A stretch of DNA of 64,000 bases from the NCBI RefSeq assembly GCF_004137795.1, contig NZ_NWTM01000001.1, positions 744,001 to 808,000 of the forward strand, written 5' to 3'. Both the position numbers and the translations under genes were made by a program. Source of the DNA: Pectobacterium zantedeschiae (GTDB taxonomy: Bacteria > Pseudomonadota > Gammaproteobacteria > Enterobacterales > Enterobacteriaceae). How positions within the stretch are numbered: the stretch's first letter is position 1; each line of letters opens with the position of its first letter. Below the pieces are notes generated by a model. It did not search any database. It was given only the letters and a program-made list of their open reading frames with translations, and had not been told where the DNA came from. This document shows, in pieces, positions 58,301 to 64,000 of this stretch.

Positions 58301-59237
58301 GAATGCGCTGAAAGATCAACTCAAAGATAAAGTGCAGCAGACGCTGTCATCCGTCGCGGATGATGGGCTAGAGCAGCGTGGTCTGCACGTCTGGAGTTTC
58401 GGTTCGCTGCCGGATTGTTATGAGCAGAAGCGTGGTGGCTATTCTGTCAAAGCCTATCCGGCGTTGGTGGATGAGAAGGACAGCGTGGCGATTCGCCTGT
58501 TTGATACGCCACACCAGCAGCAGCAGGTGATGCGGCAAGGGCTGCGTCGTTTGTTGTTATTGAATATTCCTTCACCCATCAAATACCTGCATGAAAAACT
58601 ACCGAACAAGGCGAAACTTGGCCTCTATTTTAACCCGTATGGCAAAGTGTTGGATCTCATCGATGACTGCATCGCCTGTGCGGTGGACAAACTGATTGAG
58701 TCATCCGGTGGCCCAGTCTGGCAGGAAGATGCCTTCCAGCAGCTACATGAAAAAGTGCGTGCGGAGCTGAATGATACGGTGGTCGATATCGCTAAACAGG
58801 TTGAGCAAATCCTGACGGCCGTTTTCACCATAAACAAACGCCTGAAAGGGCGTGTAGATATGGCGATGGCGCTGGCATTGAGTGATATCAAGAGCCAGAT
58901 GAACGGCCTGGTGTTCCGCGGTTTTGTGACCGAAAATGGTTGGCAGCGCCTGCCGGACGTGCTGCGCTATCTACACGCCATAGAGCGACGTCTGGAGAAG
59001 CTGGCGCAGGATGTGCACCGTGACCGGGCGCAGATGCTGAAAGTGGAGCAGGTTCAACAAGCGTGGCAGCAGTGGTGGAATAAACTGCCTGCGGAGCGAC
59101 GTGACGATGACGACGTGAAGGCGGTGCGCTGGATGCTTGAGGAACTGCGCGTCAGTTACTTTGCCCAGCAGTTGGGGACGCCATTCCCAATTTCGGATAA
59201 GCGGGTATTACAGGCGATGGAGCAGGTTGAAGGATAA
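55350..59237 (+). CDS. hrpA: ATP-dependent RNA helicase HrpA
   Basis: The product has 1295 residues (1300 in E. coli). It is a DEAH/RHA helicase that rescues stalled or collided ribosomes. Walker A is GETGSGKT at 96-103, DEAH is at 193-196, motif III is SAT, and motif VI is QRKGRCGRV. The winged helix and ratchet (HA2) domains, an OB fold (DUF1605) and the large HrpA-specific C-terminal region (DUF3418) follow. The GTG start has AAGGAAG 7 bp upstream. A long-loop inverted repeat (ATCAGGTCGGC at 59250 with its complement at 59288) just past the stop may serve as a weak terminator. Confidence 0.97.
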   Translation: MKSPLSALSTQLSELMLRDRQRLRRRLQGAAKVSSPQAQAAIAQEIEGEIADARQKVENRRANCPAIHYPEQLPVSQKKDEILEALRTHQVIIVAGETGSGKTTQLPKICLELGRGVHGLIGHTQPRRLAARTVADRIAAELETPLGGSVGYKVRFNDQVGDNTLVKLMTDGILLAEIQQDRLLMQYDTLIIDEAHERSLNIDFIMGYLRQLLPKRPDLKVIITSATIDPQRFSRHFNNAPIIEVSGRTYPVDVRYRPVVEDADDSERDQLQAIFDAVDELTREGPGDILVFMSGEREIRDTAEALTRLDLPHTEILPLYARLSNQEQNRVFQSHHGRRIVLATNVAETSLTVPGIRYVIDPGTARISRYSFRTKVQRLPIEPVSQASANQRKGRCGRVAAGVCIRLYSEQDFLSRPEFTDPEILRTNLASVILQMTSLGLGDIAAFPFVEAPDKRNIQDGVRLLEELGAIHLAENGHYHLTPQGQQLAQLPIDPRLARMVLEARKTGCVREVMVITAALSIQDPRERPMDKKQASDEKHRRFADKDSDFLAFVNLWDYLREQQKALSSSQFRRQCRTDFLNYLRVREWQDIYTQLRQVVKELGLPVNSEPADYLSIHCSLLTGLLSHIGQKDIEKQEFSGARNARFAIFPGSGLFKKPPKWTMVAELVETSRLWGRIAARIEPEWIEPLAQHLIKRSYSDPHWEKAQGTVMAQEKVTLFGLPIVAARKVNYSQIDPTLAREMFIRHALVEGDWQTHHAFFRANLKLLAEVEDLEHKSRRRDIMVDDETLFAFYDQRLPHDVVSSRHFDKWWKTASRDNADLLNFEKSMLIKDGAEKVSALDYPNFWHQGSLKLRLSYQFEPGADADGVTVHIPLPILNQVREEGFEWQIPGVRRELTIALIKSLPKPLRRNFVPAPNYAEAFLARTTPLDKGLLDALERELRLMTGVTVPREAWQWDQVPDHLKITFRVIDEKNRTQREGKDLNALKDQLKDKVQQTLSSVADDGLEQRGLHVWSFGSLPDCYEQKRGGYSVKAYPALVDEKDSVAIRLFDTPHQQQQVMRQGLRRLLLLNIPSPIKYLHEKLPNKAKLGLYFNPYGKVLDLIDDCIACAVDKLIESSGGPVWQEDAFQQLHEKVRAELNDTVVDIAKQVEQILTAVFTINKRLKGRVDMAMALALSDIKSQMNGLVFRGFVTENGWQRLPDVLRYLHAIERRLEKLAQDVHRDRAQMLKVEQVQQAWQQWWNKLPAERRDDDDVKAVRWMLEELRVSYFAQQLGTPFPISDKRVLQAMEQVEG

Positions 59238-59250
59238 TCTTTCTATCACA

Positions 59251-60090
59251 TCAGGTCGGCGATGATGGCTTTTTTAGCTCAAGATAAGCCGACCTGATCG
59301 CCTCTTCACCATACTGCTGCTCCAGACGTTTTATGATGAAATGACCTTTCGCCATATTTTGGTAGTGGTGAATAAAAAGCGTATTAATGGCTGCGCCGCT
59401 AGCGGCACCGATCACCGGGACAATTTGTGCGGCCACTTTTTCCGTCATGGTTACACCTAGTCTGGTGGCGACCGCATCAATCAGTTTTGCCAGCGTTTTT
59501 CCTGCCTGTGAGGTGCTCATTCTTGCAGATGCTTTCCCTGCGCTTTTTTTGCTAGCAATGCCGATTAATTCGCGGCTGGCATGCTTGGTGATATCCGCCA
59601 GAACGGCGCGTGACGTGTAATAGGCCGAATCGGCAGCATCATCGCTTTCTTGCGTACCGCCGAGCGCGAAAACTTCCACACAGGCGGCTTTGACGGATAA
59701 ATCAGCGAGGGAGAAACCTTCGCTGCGGGCAATATCAGCGACGGAGCGCATCATGATCGTGGTGCTGATAGGCAGTTCAACCAGCAGACCGGCGGCGCCA
59801 AAGAAACCGCTGACTGCACCGGACGCGGCGACCGCTAGCTTATGTGTTTTTGGTGATGCTACGCGTGCAGGGGCATCGTCCAGCGTATAGAGTGCGGCAT
59901 CTACTGCTTTGTAGAGCGCAGCGTGAACGACATCCTGTATTTTGTTTCTCACCATGGACGGTAATTTCGACAGGCTCCATTCAATCGGTTTTCCAACCTG
60001 ATTCGCCGCCTGTATCGCAAAGGAAGGGGATTCCAGCAGAGCTATGGCATTTCTGATGGCGAGCTCATCCTCTGAAGTAAGAAGAGTCAT
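59251..60090 (-). CDS. EcsC family protein
   Basis: The product has 279 residues. The EcsC domain covers most of the chain, with glycine-rich hydrophobic stretches (AASGAVSGFFGAAGLLVELP and VPVIGAASGAAINTLFIHHY) that may associate with membrane. Its biochemical role is unknown; the family is named after a gene next to a Bacillus ABC transporter. Its end is convergent with hrpA, 13 bp apart. No partner gene is adjacent. Confidence 0.88.
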   Translation of the reverse strand: MTLLTSEDELAIRNAIALLESPSFAIQAANQVGKPIEWSLSKLPSMVRNKIQDVVHAALYKAVDAALYTLDDAPARVASPKTHKLAVAASGAVSGFFGAAGLLVELPISTTIMMRSVADIARSEGFSLADLSVKAACVEVFALGGTQESDDAADSAYYTSRAVLADITKHASRELIGIASKKSAGKASARMSTSQAGKTLAKLIDAVATRLGVTMTEKVAAQIVPVIGAASGAAINTLFIHHYQNMAKGHFIIKRLEQQYGEEAIRSAYLELKKPSSPT

Positions 60091-60136
60091 GTGCGTTCTC
60101 CATACCGTTTGTTGAATGGCCCGTTTGGCGGGACTG

Positions 60137-61915
60137 TTATGCAGACGTTTGTGACGAGCGTGCCGTTAACCAGGCGGAAAATGCGTCGGGTGGAATAGGT
60201 CGGGAAAAATAGTAGCCCTGTACTTCATCACATCCAAAATGAGCAAGATGTTCGAGCGTTTCCTTATTTTCCACGCCTTCCGCCAGCACAATGTAATTCA
60301 GTTTGTGCAGCATGCTGATAATAGATTGAACGATGACGCGGCTTTTGTGGTCAGTTTTTATATCTTTAATCAGCGATTTATCCAGCTTTATCACCGTAGA
60401 GGGGATGTTGCGCAGATAGCTTAAGTTGCTATACCCCGTGCCGAAATCATCAAGAGCGATAGTAAATCCGAGCTGTTGCAGTGTTTGGATGGTGGCGAGT
60501 GTTTCGCTGCTCTCGATAATTTTCTGCGTCTCGACACACTCGATGTCAATGTCCTTAGGGGTAAGGCCGTGGGTCTCTAGAATGGTGATGAGGCGCGGGA
60601 TAAAATCATTTTCGGAAAAATTTCGGGCAGAAACGTTAATCGACACCGGGAAGGTCAACCCCTCCTGACGCCATTGTTTCACCTGGCATGCCGCTTCCCG
60701 TGTTACCCAGTCAGTTAATGGACGCATCAGCGTTGTGCCTTCCGCTAGCGGAATAAACTGGTCAGGATAAATCTCGCCCAATTCGGGATGACGCCAGCGA
60801 ATCAGCGCTTCAGCACCAATGACGGTGTTGGTTTTGATGCTTAATTTGGGCTGATAGACTAAATAGAGACCCGGTTTATTGTTCTGCAGTACATCGGCCA
60901 ATTCGTTGAGCAAAGTAAAGGCGATTTGCTGCGCCTTATCGGCCTCATTGTTGTAAGCGAATTGACGAATATTCCTGGTGATGGCGGTACGCAGTGCACT
61001 CATCGATTCACGCAAAATGTGCTGCGGATCTTTGGCCGGAATCTGAAATTCGGTGTAGCCAACGAAAAATTCTAACTTGAGCGGAATATGGCTGGCGATA
61101 CTTTCATGAATCCGCTCAGCACAAGCGTCGAGCTCTGCCAGAACCTGTTCTTTCCTGTCCGCCTTCACCAGTAGAGCGAAACGGCCGACAGCGGCAGAAT
61201 AAAGGTTATCTGATGAGTTTAAGCTAAGACGTAAAAAGACCCCGATATCTTTCAACAGACCTTCTACGGTCGGCATACCCAGTGCGCATCCCATTTCATA
61301 GGCATAAGAAATGTCGATGGTATCAATCAGAATAAGCAGGTAGGGCTCGTGAATATCGGTAATGTGGCTGATATCGTCAATCAGACGCTGGCGGTTGGGC
61401 AACAGCGTCACAGCATCAATCAACCCAATCGCGTTGCGGTATTCCATTAGCACCATCGCAATCGTCGCTAAGTCATGCAGTAGTCGCAACTGGACCTTAC
61501 TAAAGGTACGTGGAACGTAATCGATGACGCTGAACGTGCCGATGCAATAGCCCTCTTTGGTTTTAAGAGGTACGCCAGCATAGAAACGGATAAAAGGTTC
61601 ACTGGCTACATAAGGGCTGTTTTTAAAGCGCTCATCCTGAGCGGCATCGTGGCAGACGAAGGGGAGACTCGTTTGGACGGTAAAATGGTCGAAGGAACCG
61701 ATTTTATCCATGTCATCAAGAGGAAAATGGGTTTTCGCTTTAACATGCAGAGACTTGGAACCAGTTAGCGTCACGAGCGCCGTCGGAGTTCCCAGTAGCT
61801 GGCAAGCCATTCTCGTGAGTTTATGAAGAGTATCGTCTTGAGATATATCGGTTTTCTGTAATTCATCGAGAGTCTGCATGCGTTTTGTTTCGTCATGGCT
61901 CAAATGTTTTAACAT
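60137..61915 (-). CDS. GAF / degenerate GGDEF / EAL protein, probable c-di-GMP phosphodiesterase
   Basis: The product has 592 residues from the ATG at 61915 (AGGAAG upstream). A GAF sensor domain covers about 20-165. A GGDEF-like domain (about 175-325) has AAVGRFALL where the GGDEF signature should be, so it cannot make c-di-GMP and may regulate. The EAL domain is intact: EALIRWRHPELG, NVSARNF, IDIECVETQKI, LDDFGTGYSNLSYL and VLAEGVENKETLE carry the metal and catalytic residues. It should hydrolyse c-di-GMP and so favour motility over biofilm. There are no membrane segments, so it is cytosolic. Confidence 0.93.
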   Translation of the reverse strand: MLKHLSHDETKRMQTLDELQKTDISQDDTLHKLTRMACQLLGTPTALVTLTGSKSLHVKAKTHFPLDDMDKIGSFDHFTVQTSLPFVCHDAAQDERFKNSPYVASEPFIRFYAGVPLKTKEGYCIGTFSVIDYVPRTFSKVQLRLLHDLATIAMVLMEYRNAIGLIDAVTLLPNRQRLIDDISHITDIHEPYLLILIDTIDISYAYEMGCALGMPTVEGLLKDIGVFLRLSLNSSDNLYSAAVGRFALLVKADRKEQVLAELDACAERIHESIASHIPLKLEFFVGYTEFQIPAKDPQHILRESMSALRTAITRNIRQFAYNNEADKAQQIAFTLLNELADVLQNNKPGLYLVYQPKLSIKTNTVIGAEALIRWRHPELGEIYPDQFIPLAEGTTLMRPLTDWVTREAACQVKQWRQEGLTFPVSINVSARNFSENDFIPRLITILETHGLTPKDIDIECVETQKIIESSETLATIQTLQQLGFTIALDDFGTGYSNLSYLRNIPSTVIKLDKSLIKDIKTDHKSRVIVQSIISMLHKLNYIVLAEGVENKETLEHLAHFGCDEVQGYYFSRPIPPDAFSAWLTARSSQTSA

Positions 61916-62383
61916 GTAGACTCTTCCTTTTCGCAATAATAATCGCGACAACATCAATTTAATTTAACGGCGACACAATAACATAGAGGTCAAAAATTGA
62001 GGTAACTTATTATACCACTTTAATCTTTCCGCTAAAGTTCCGTCGTTTTTATCTTAAACCATGTTTTCAGTTTTCAGCGTTCTGTATAAATTTATGATAT
62101 TTTTCCATGTTTTGCGAGCTGGCACGGTCGATTTTTCTGGAGGAATGCTCTGCAAATAAATGGATATCTAATTATAGAAAGCCTCTTTCATAAGATAAAA
62201 ATAACATCCTGATAATTGTCGCATCGTTGCCAGAGTGACAATATGCATGATTAACCTATATCTCTGATAAGAATAGAACAGATATTTTTTTATACTATCA
62301 AATCGGTGGGAAATGGCTGTCGCCAGGCGGACCTGAATAACGGTTTCCACCTGGCGCTGGGGCTTCGGTAGGGGACGTTAGCG
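61916..62383. other. AT-rich intergenic stretch
   Basis: I see no supported gene. A 10-bp inverted repeat with a 16-nt spacer (CGCCAGGCGG at 62320 with CCACCTGGCG at 62346) lies just downstream of the serine protease stop and may end its transcript, although no T run follows. Confidence 0.5.
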
Positions 62384-63229
62384 TTATTTTGGTGAACTTG
62401 GTTTTGGTGAACTTAGTTTTGCCAACGTTTCTAACTGCTGACGAATGGCGGTAACGGAGACAGCACGGTTATCAGCCCGATCGCGTTCACTTGCATCGGG
62501 GGCGGAGCTTTGAATGCCCATGAGCACCCAGCCTGATGCTGAATTCAGCATCAGCGGAGAGCCGCTATCGCCAGGTAGCGTGTCACACTGGTGTGCCATT
62601 ACGGCTGGCTGAACCCAGCCAGTGATCAAGCAATTCTGATGGCGATAAAGCGTCTCCTGATGATCCTCTGGATAACCCGCCTGTGTGACGCGCTGACCAT
62701 TGTCCTTCAGGGCCTGCATTAATTCTTGACGGCTGCCTTGCCAGAGCGGGAGTGGGCGAATGCCTGGCGGTGTTTGTTTCAGCCGGATCAGGGCGTAATC
62801 CAGCGGTGCAGCTGAAGGAGGAACGATCCAACCCTCGCCGTCGGCTTTCAATTTTTTGGCGAGCGATTTATTCGCCAGTGCTTCAATTTCCGTCGTTTCA
62901 TAACGCCAGCCATTTTCTGTCGCCAGAAAGCGCAGTGCGACGGGCTTATCCATCCCACCCTTTGGTGGCGTGACCACGCAATGCCCGGCTGTCAGTGCCA
63001 GATGAGGGGAGATAAGCGTCGCAGTGCAGAGGTTGCCGCTGGCGGTTTCCAATTGCCCAATCGCCTGCCACGGCCAGACAGCCGTGTCAGGAACGATATC
63101 CCGATCGTCGTGGTTGAAAAATAAAATTTGTTGCTGCTTCTGTGCGGCGGTTTCTGTTGCTGAGGATTCAGCCCAACTTGGCAGGGCGATAAAGGATAAT
63201 GAACATAACAACCAGGCTGATATGCGCAT
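62384..63229 (-). CDS. ydgD: YdgD-like trypsin-family serine protease
   Basis: The product has 281 residues from the ATG at 63229, which gives a clean signal peptide ([16 protein letters not shown], cut near 20). An ATG 10 codons upstream is in frame. The catalytic triad is complete: His83 in LTAGHC, Asp144 in LDYALI and Ser222 in PGDSGSP. Four Cys flank the active site and could form disulfides. The protein is periplasmic or secreted, with no PDZ domain. It resembles E. coli YdgD, whose substrate is not known. The C-terminus has a short repeat (SSPKPSSPK) encoded by a duplicated TTGGTGAACTT. Confidence 0.85.
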   Translation of the reverse strand: MRISAWLLCSLSFIALPSWAESSATETAAQKQQQILFFNHDDRDIVPDTAVWPWQAIGQLETASGNLCTATLISPHLALTAGHCVVTPPKGGMDKPVALRFLATENGWRYETTEIEALANKSLAKKLKADGEGWIVPPSAAPLDYALIRLKQTPPGIRPLPLWQGSRQELMQALKDNGQRVTQAGYPEDHQETLYRHQNCLITGWVQPAVMAHQCDTLPGDSGSPLMLNSASGWVLMGIQSSAPDASERDRADNRAVSVTAIRQQLETLAKLSSPKPSSPK

Positions 63230-63393
63230 GCAGTAGGTAAACCTTATGATAAAAGTCATCTTGAGGCGCTAAATATAGCGTGTTGAATTAATTATAGATG
63301 TATTTGTTGGTGAGGGACTGAAAATTAAAATGTTATTGAGTGTAAAAGGCGTGGCGCTGTTTCATTATGATGACTCATCCCTACGCGCTGAAT

Positions 63394-63426
63394 GCTACGT
63401 CACCATCTTAAAGTGGCGTAGCGTTT
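63394..63426. terminator. Hairpin downstream of the fimbrial-like gene
   Basis: A 10-bp stem with one wobble pair (GCTACGTCAC / GTGGCGTAGC) has a 9-nt loop and is followed by GTTTT on the plus strand. No plus-strand gene precedes it, so it more probably stabilises or ends the minus-strand transcript. Confidence 0.4.
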
Positions 63427-63458
63427 TCACCTTAACATACGGCTCAGCGTCGTTAGCC

Positions 63459-63761
63459 TTATTCGTAGCTGACGATCACGATACGTGCATCTGAACTTAA
63501 CGTTTTTGAACTCACGGAACCGATGCCTTGTGGTAAAGCAGCGTACTGTGAGCTGTTTTTCATTTGTATCGCTTGTACTTTTCCTTGCCGTTCGCAACTC
63601 ACGGTCACATTGCTCGACTGTGTCGTCACATCGCAAACGGGCTCCACGATGGCGCCTGAAAAGCGAATGACGCCTGTCGACGAAGGGGATGAGGCGAAGG
63701 TATACGGTGTCACGGCCATAATGCAGAACAAAATGGCTGATTTTTGCAGGATTTTTTTCAT
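63459..63761 (-). CDS. Short type 1 fimbrial-like exported protein
   Basis: The product has 100 residues. The signal peptide (KKILQKSAILFCIMAVTPYT, cut after FASS region near 24) precedes a start typical of chaperone-usher pilins (IRFSGAIVEPVCDVTTQSSN), and the paired Cys recalls the pilin disulfide. It ends IVIVSYE, like the last donor-strand region, but at 100 residues it is shorter than a normal pilin (150-180). No usher or chaperone gene is adjacent. It may be an orphan or reduced subunit. A longer overlapping frame on the same strand (63427-63810) is not supported. Confidence 0.75.
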   Translation of the reverse strand: MKKILQKSAILFCIMAVTPYTFASSPSSTGVIRFSGAIVEPVCDVTTQSSNVTVSCERQGKVQAIQMKNSSQYAALPQGIGSVSSKTLSSDARIVIVSYE

Positions 63762-64000
63762 TATGATTGTCTCGGTATTGCCTGGTGTGTAATGGTATAA
63801 ACGGCATCAAATGATAAAACTTTATTGCACCTAAACCTTTGTTGAGTGATGTTCATTCAGTGTGAATAATCATTTTTTAAATCAGTTAATTACATCACTC
63901 GAAGGTTGAGCGCTTTTGCCCTGCTTGATTGGGTATTTCATCGCAATGTCTCTCGTTTCTCCATTAGCTACTTACCCTCAATACCATCGTTTTTTCTTTC
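63762..64000. other. Right edge, no gene seen
   Basis: This is the AT-rich promoter region of the fimbrial-like gene. Nothing else is recognisable before the window ends. Confidence 0.4.

Noticed and set aside
63427-63810. 127-codon minus-strand frame overlapping the pilin-like gene
   Set aside because: Arg/His-rich without a signal; the overlapping frame has a signal peptide and pilin motifs.

Overview
The window is a chromosomal segment of a soft-rot plant pathogen of the Pectobacterium type (Enterobacterales). Its backbone genes read almost in the order of the E. coli K-12 28-32 min region: fabI, sapFDCBA, pspF/pspABC, ycjXF, tyrR, tpx, mpaA, mppA, zntB, fnrS, ttcA, ydbJ, ldhA, ydbH, ynbE, azoR, hrpA. 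The genus call rests on a 505-residue GH5-CBM3 endoglucanase that matches CelV of Pectobacterium, a HecAB/CDI-type locus, and a cytosolic covalent-flavin fumarate reductase. No rRNA, tRNA, insertion sequence or CRISPR array was recognised. This is reading by eye; no database search was run.

Region by region. 0-7 kb: the 3' part of a GH31 glucosidase, an ERIC-type repeat and a terminator, then an operon of a three-domain OYE/FMN-bind/FAD fumarate reductase, its ApbE flavin transferase and two uncharacterised genes. 7-13 kb: fabI and the sapABCDF peptide/polyamine ABC transporter operon. 13-16 kb: an accessory block made of a Xre-RES toxin-antitoxin pair, the iron-responsive sRNA RyhB with its Fur box, and celV. 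16-19 kb: pspF and sigma54-driven pspABC, without pspD. 19-30 kb: a contact-dependent inhibition locus read right to left (cdiB transporter, HlyC-type acyltransferase, 2597-residue cdiA, putative immunity gene, then a lipoprotein gene). It separates pspABC from ycjXF. 30-36.5 kb: ycjXF, a periplasmic M20 peptidase and tyrR.

36.5-38 kb: two unknown genes lie between two identical 30-bp terminators, as if an insertion duplicated the terminator once shared by tyrR and tpx. 38-44 kb: tpx, mpaA, mppA, zntB, the FNR-activated sRNA FnrS, a 71-bp tandem repeat, a proline-rich small gene and ttcA. 44-46 kb: an AT-rich island of small genes: a Gly/Ser-rich protein, a stefin-like cystatin, a Cys-tailed 50-residue protein and a plant-type [2Fe-2S] ferredoxin. 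The last two may be an operon. The cystatin and the ferredoxin both resemble host-type proteins, which makes this the most novel-looking part of the window. 46-64 kb: ydbJ, ldhA, two tandem PAS-type chemoreceptors, ydbH-ynbE, azoR, hrpA, an EcsC-family gene, a GAF/degenerate-GGDEF/EAL protein, a YdgD-like serine protease and a short fimbrial-like protein.

Common themes are anaerobic metabolism (fumarate reductase, ldhA, FnrS), iron (RyhB, ferredoxin), envelope stress and defence (Psp, Sap, Tpx, YdbH), and interaction with plants or competitors (CelV, CDI, cystatin).
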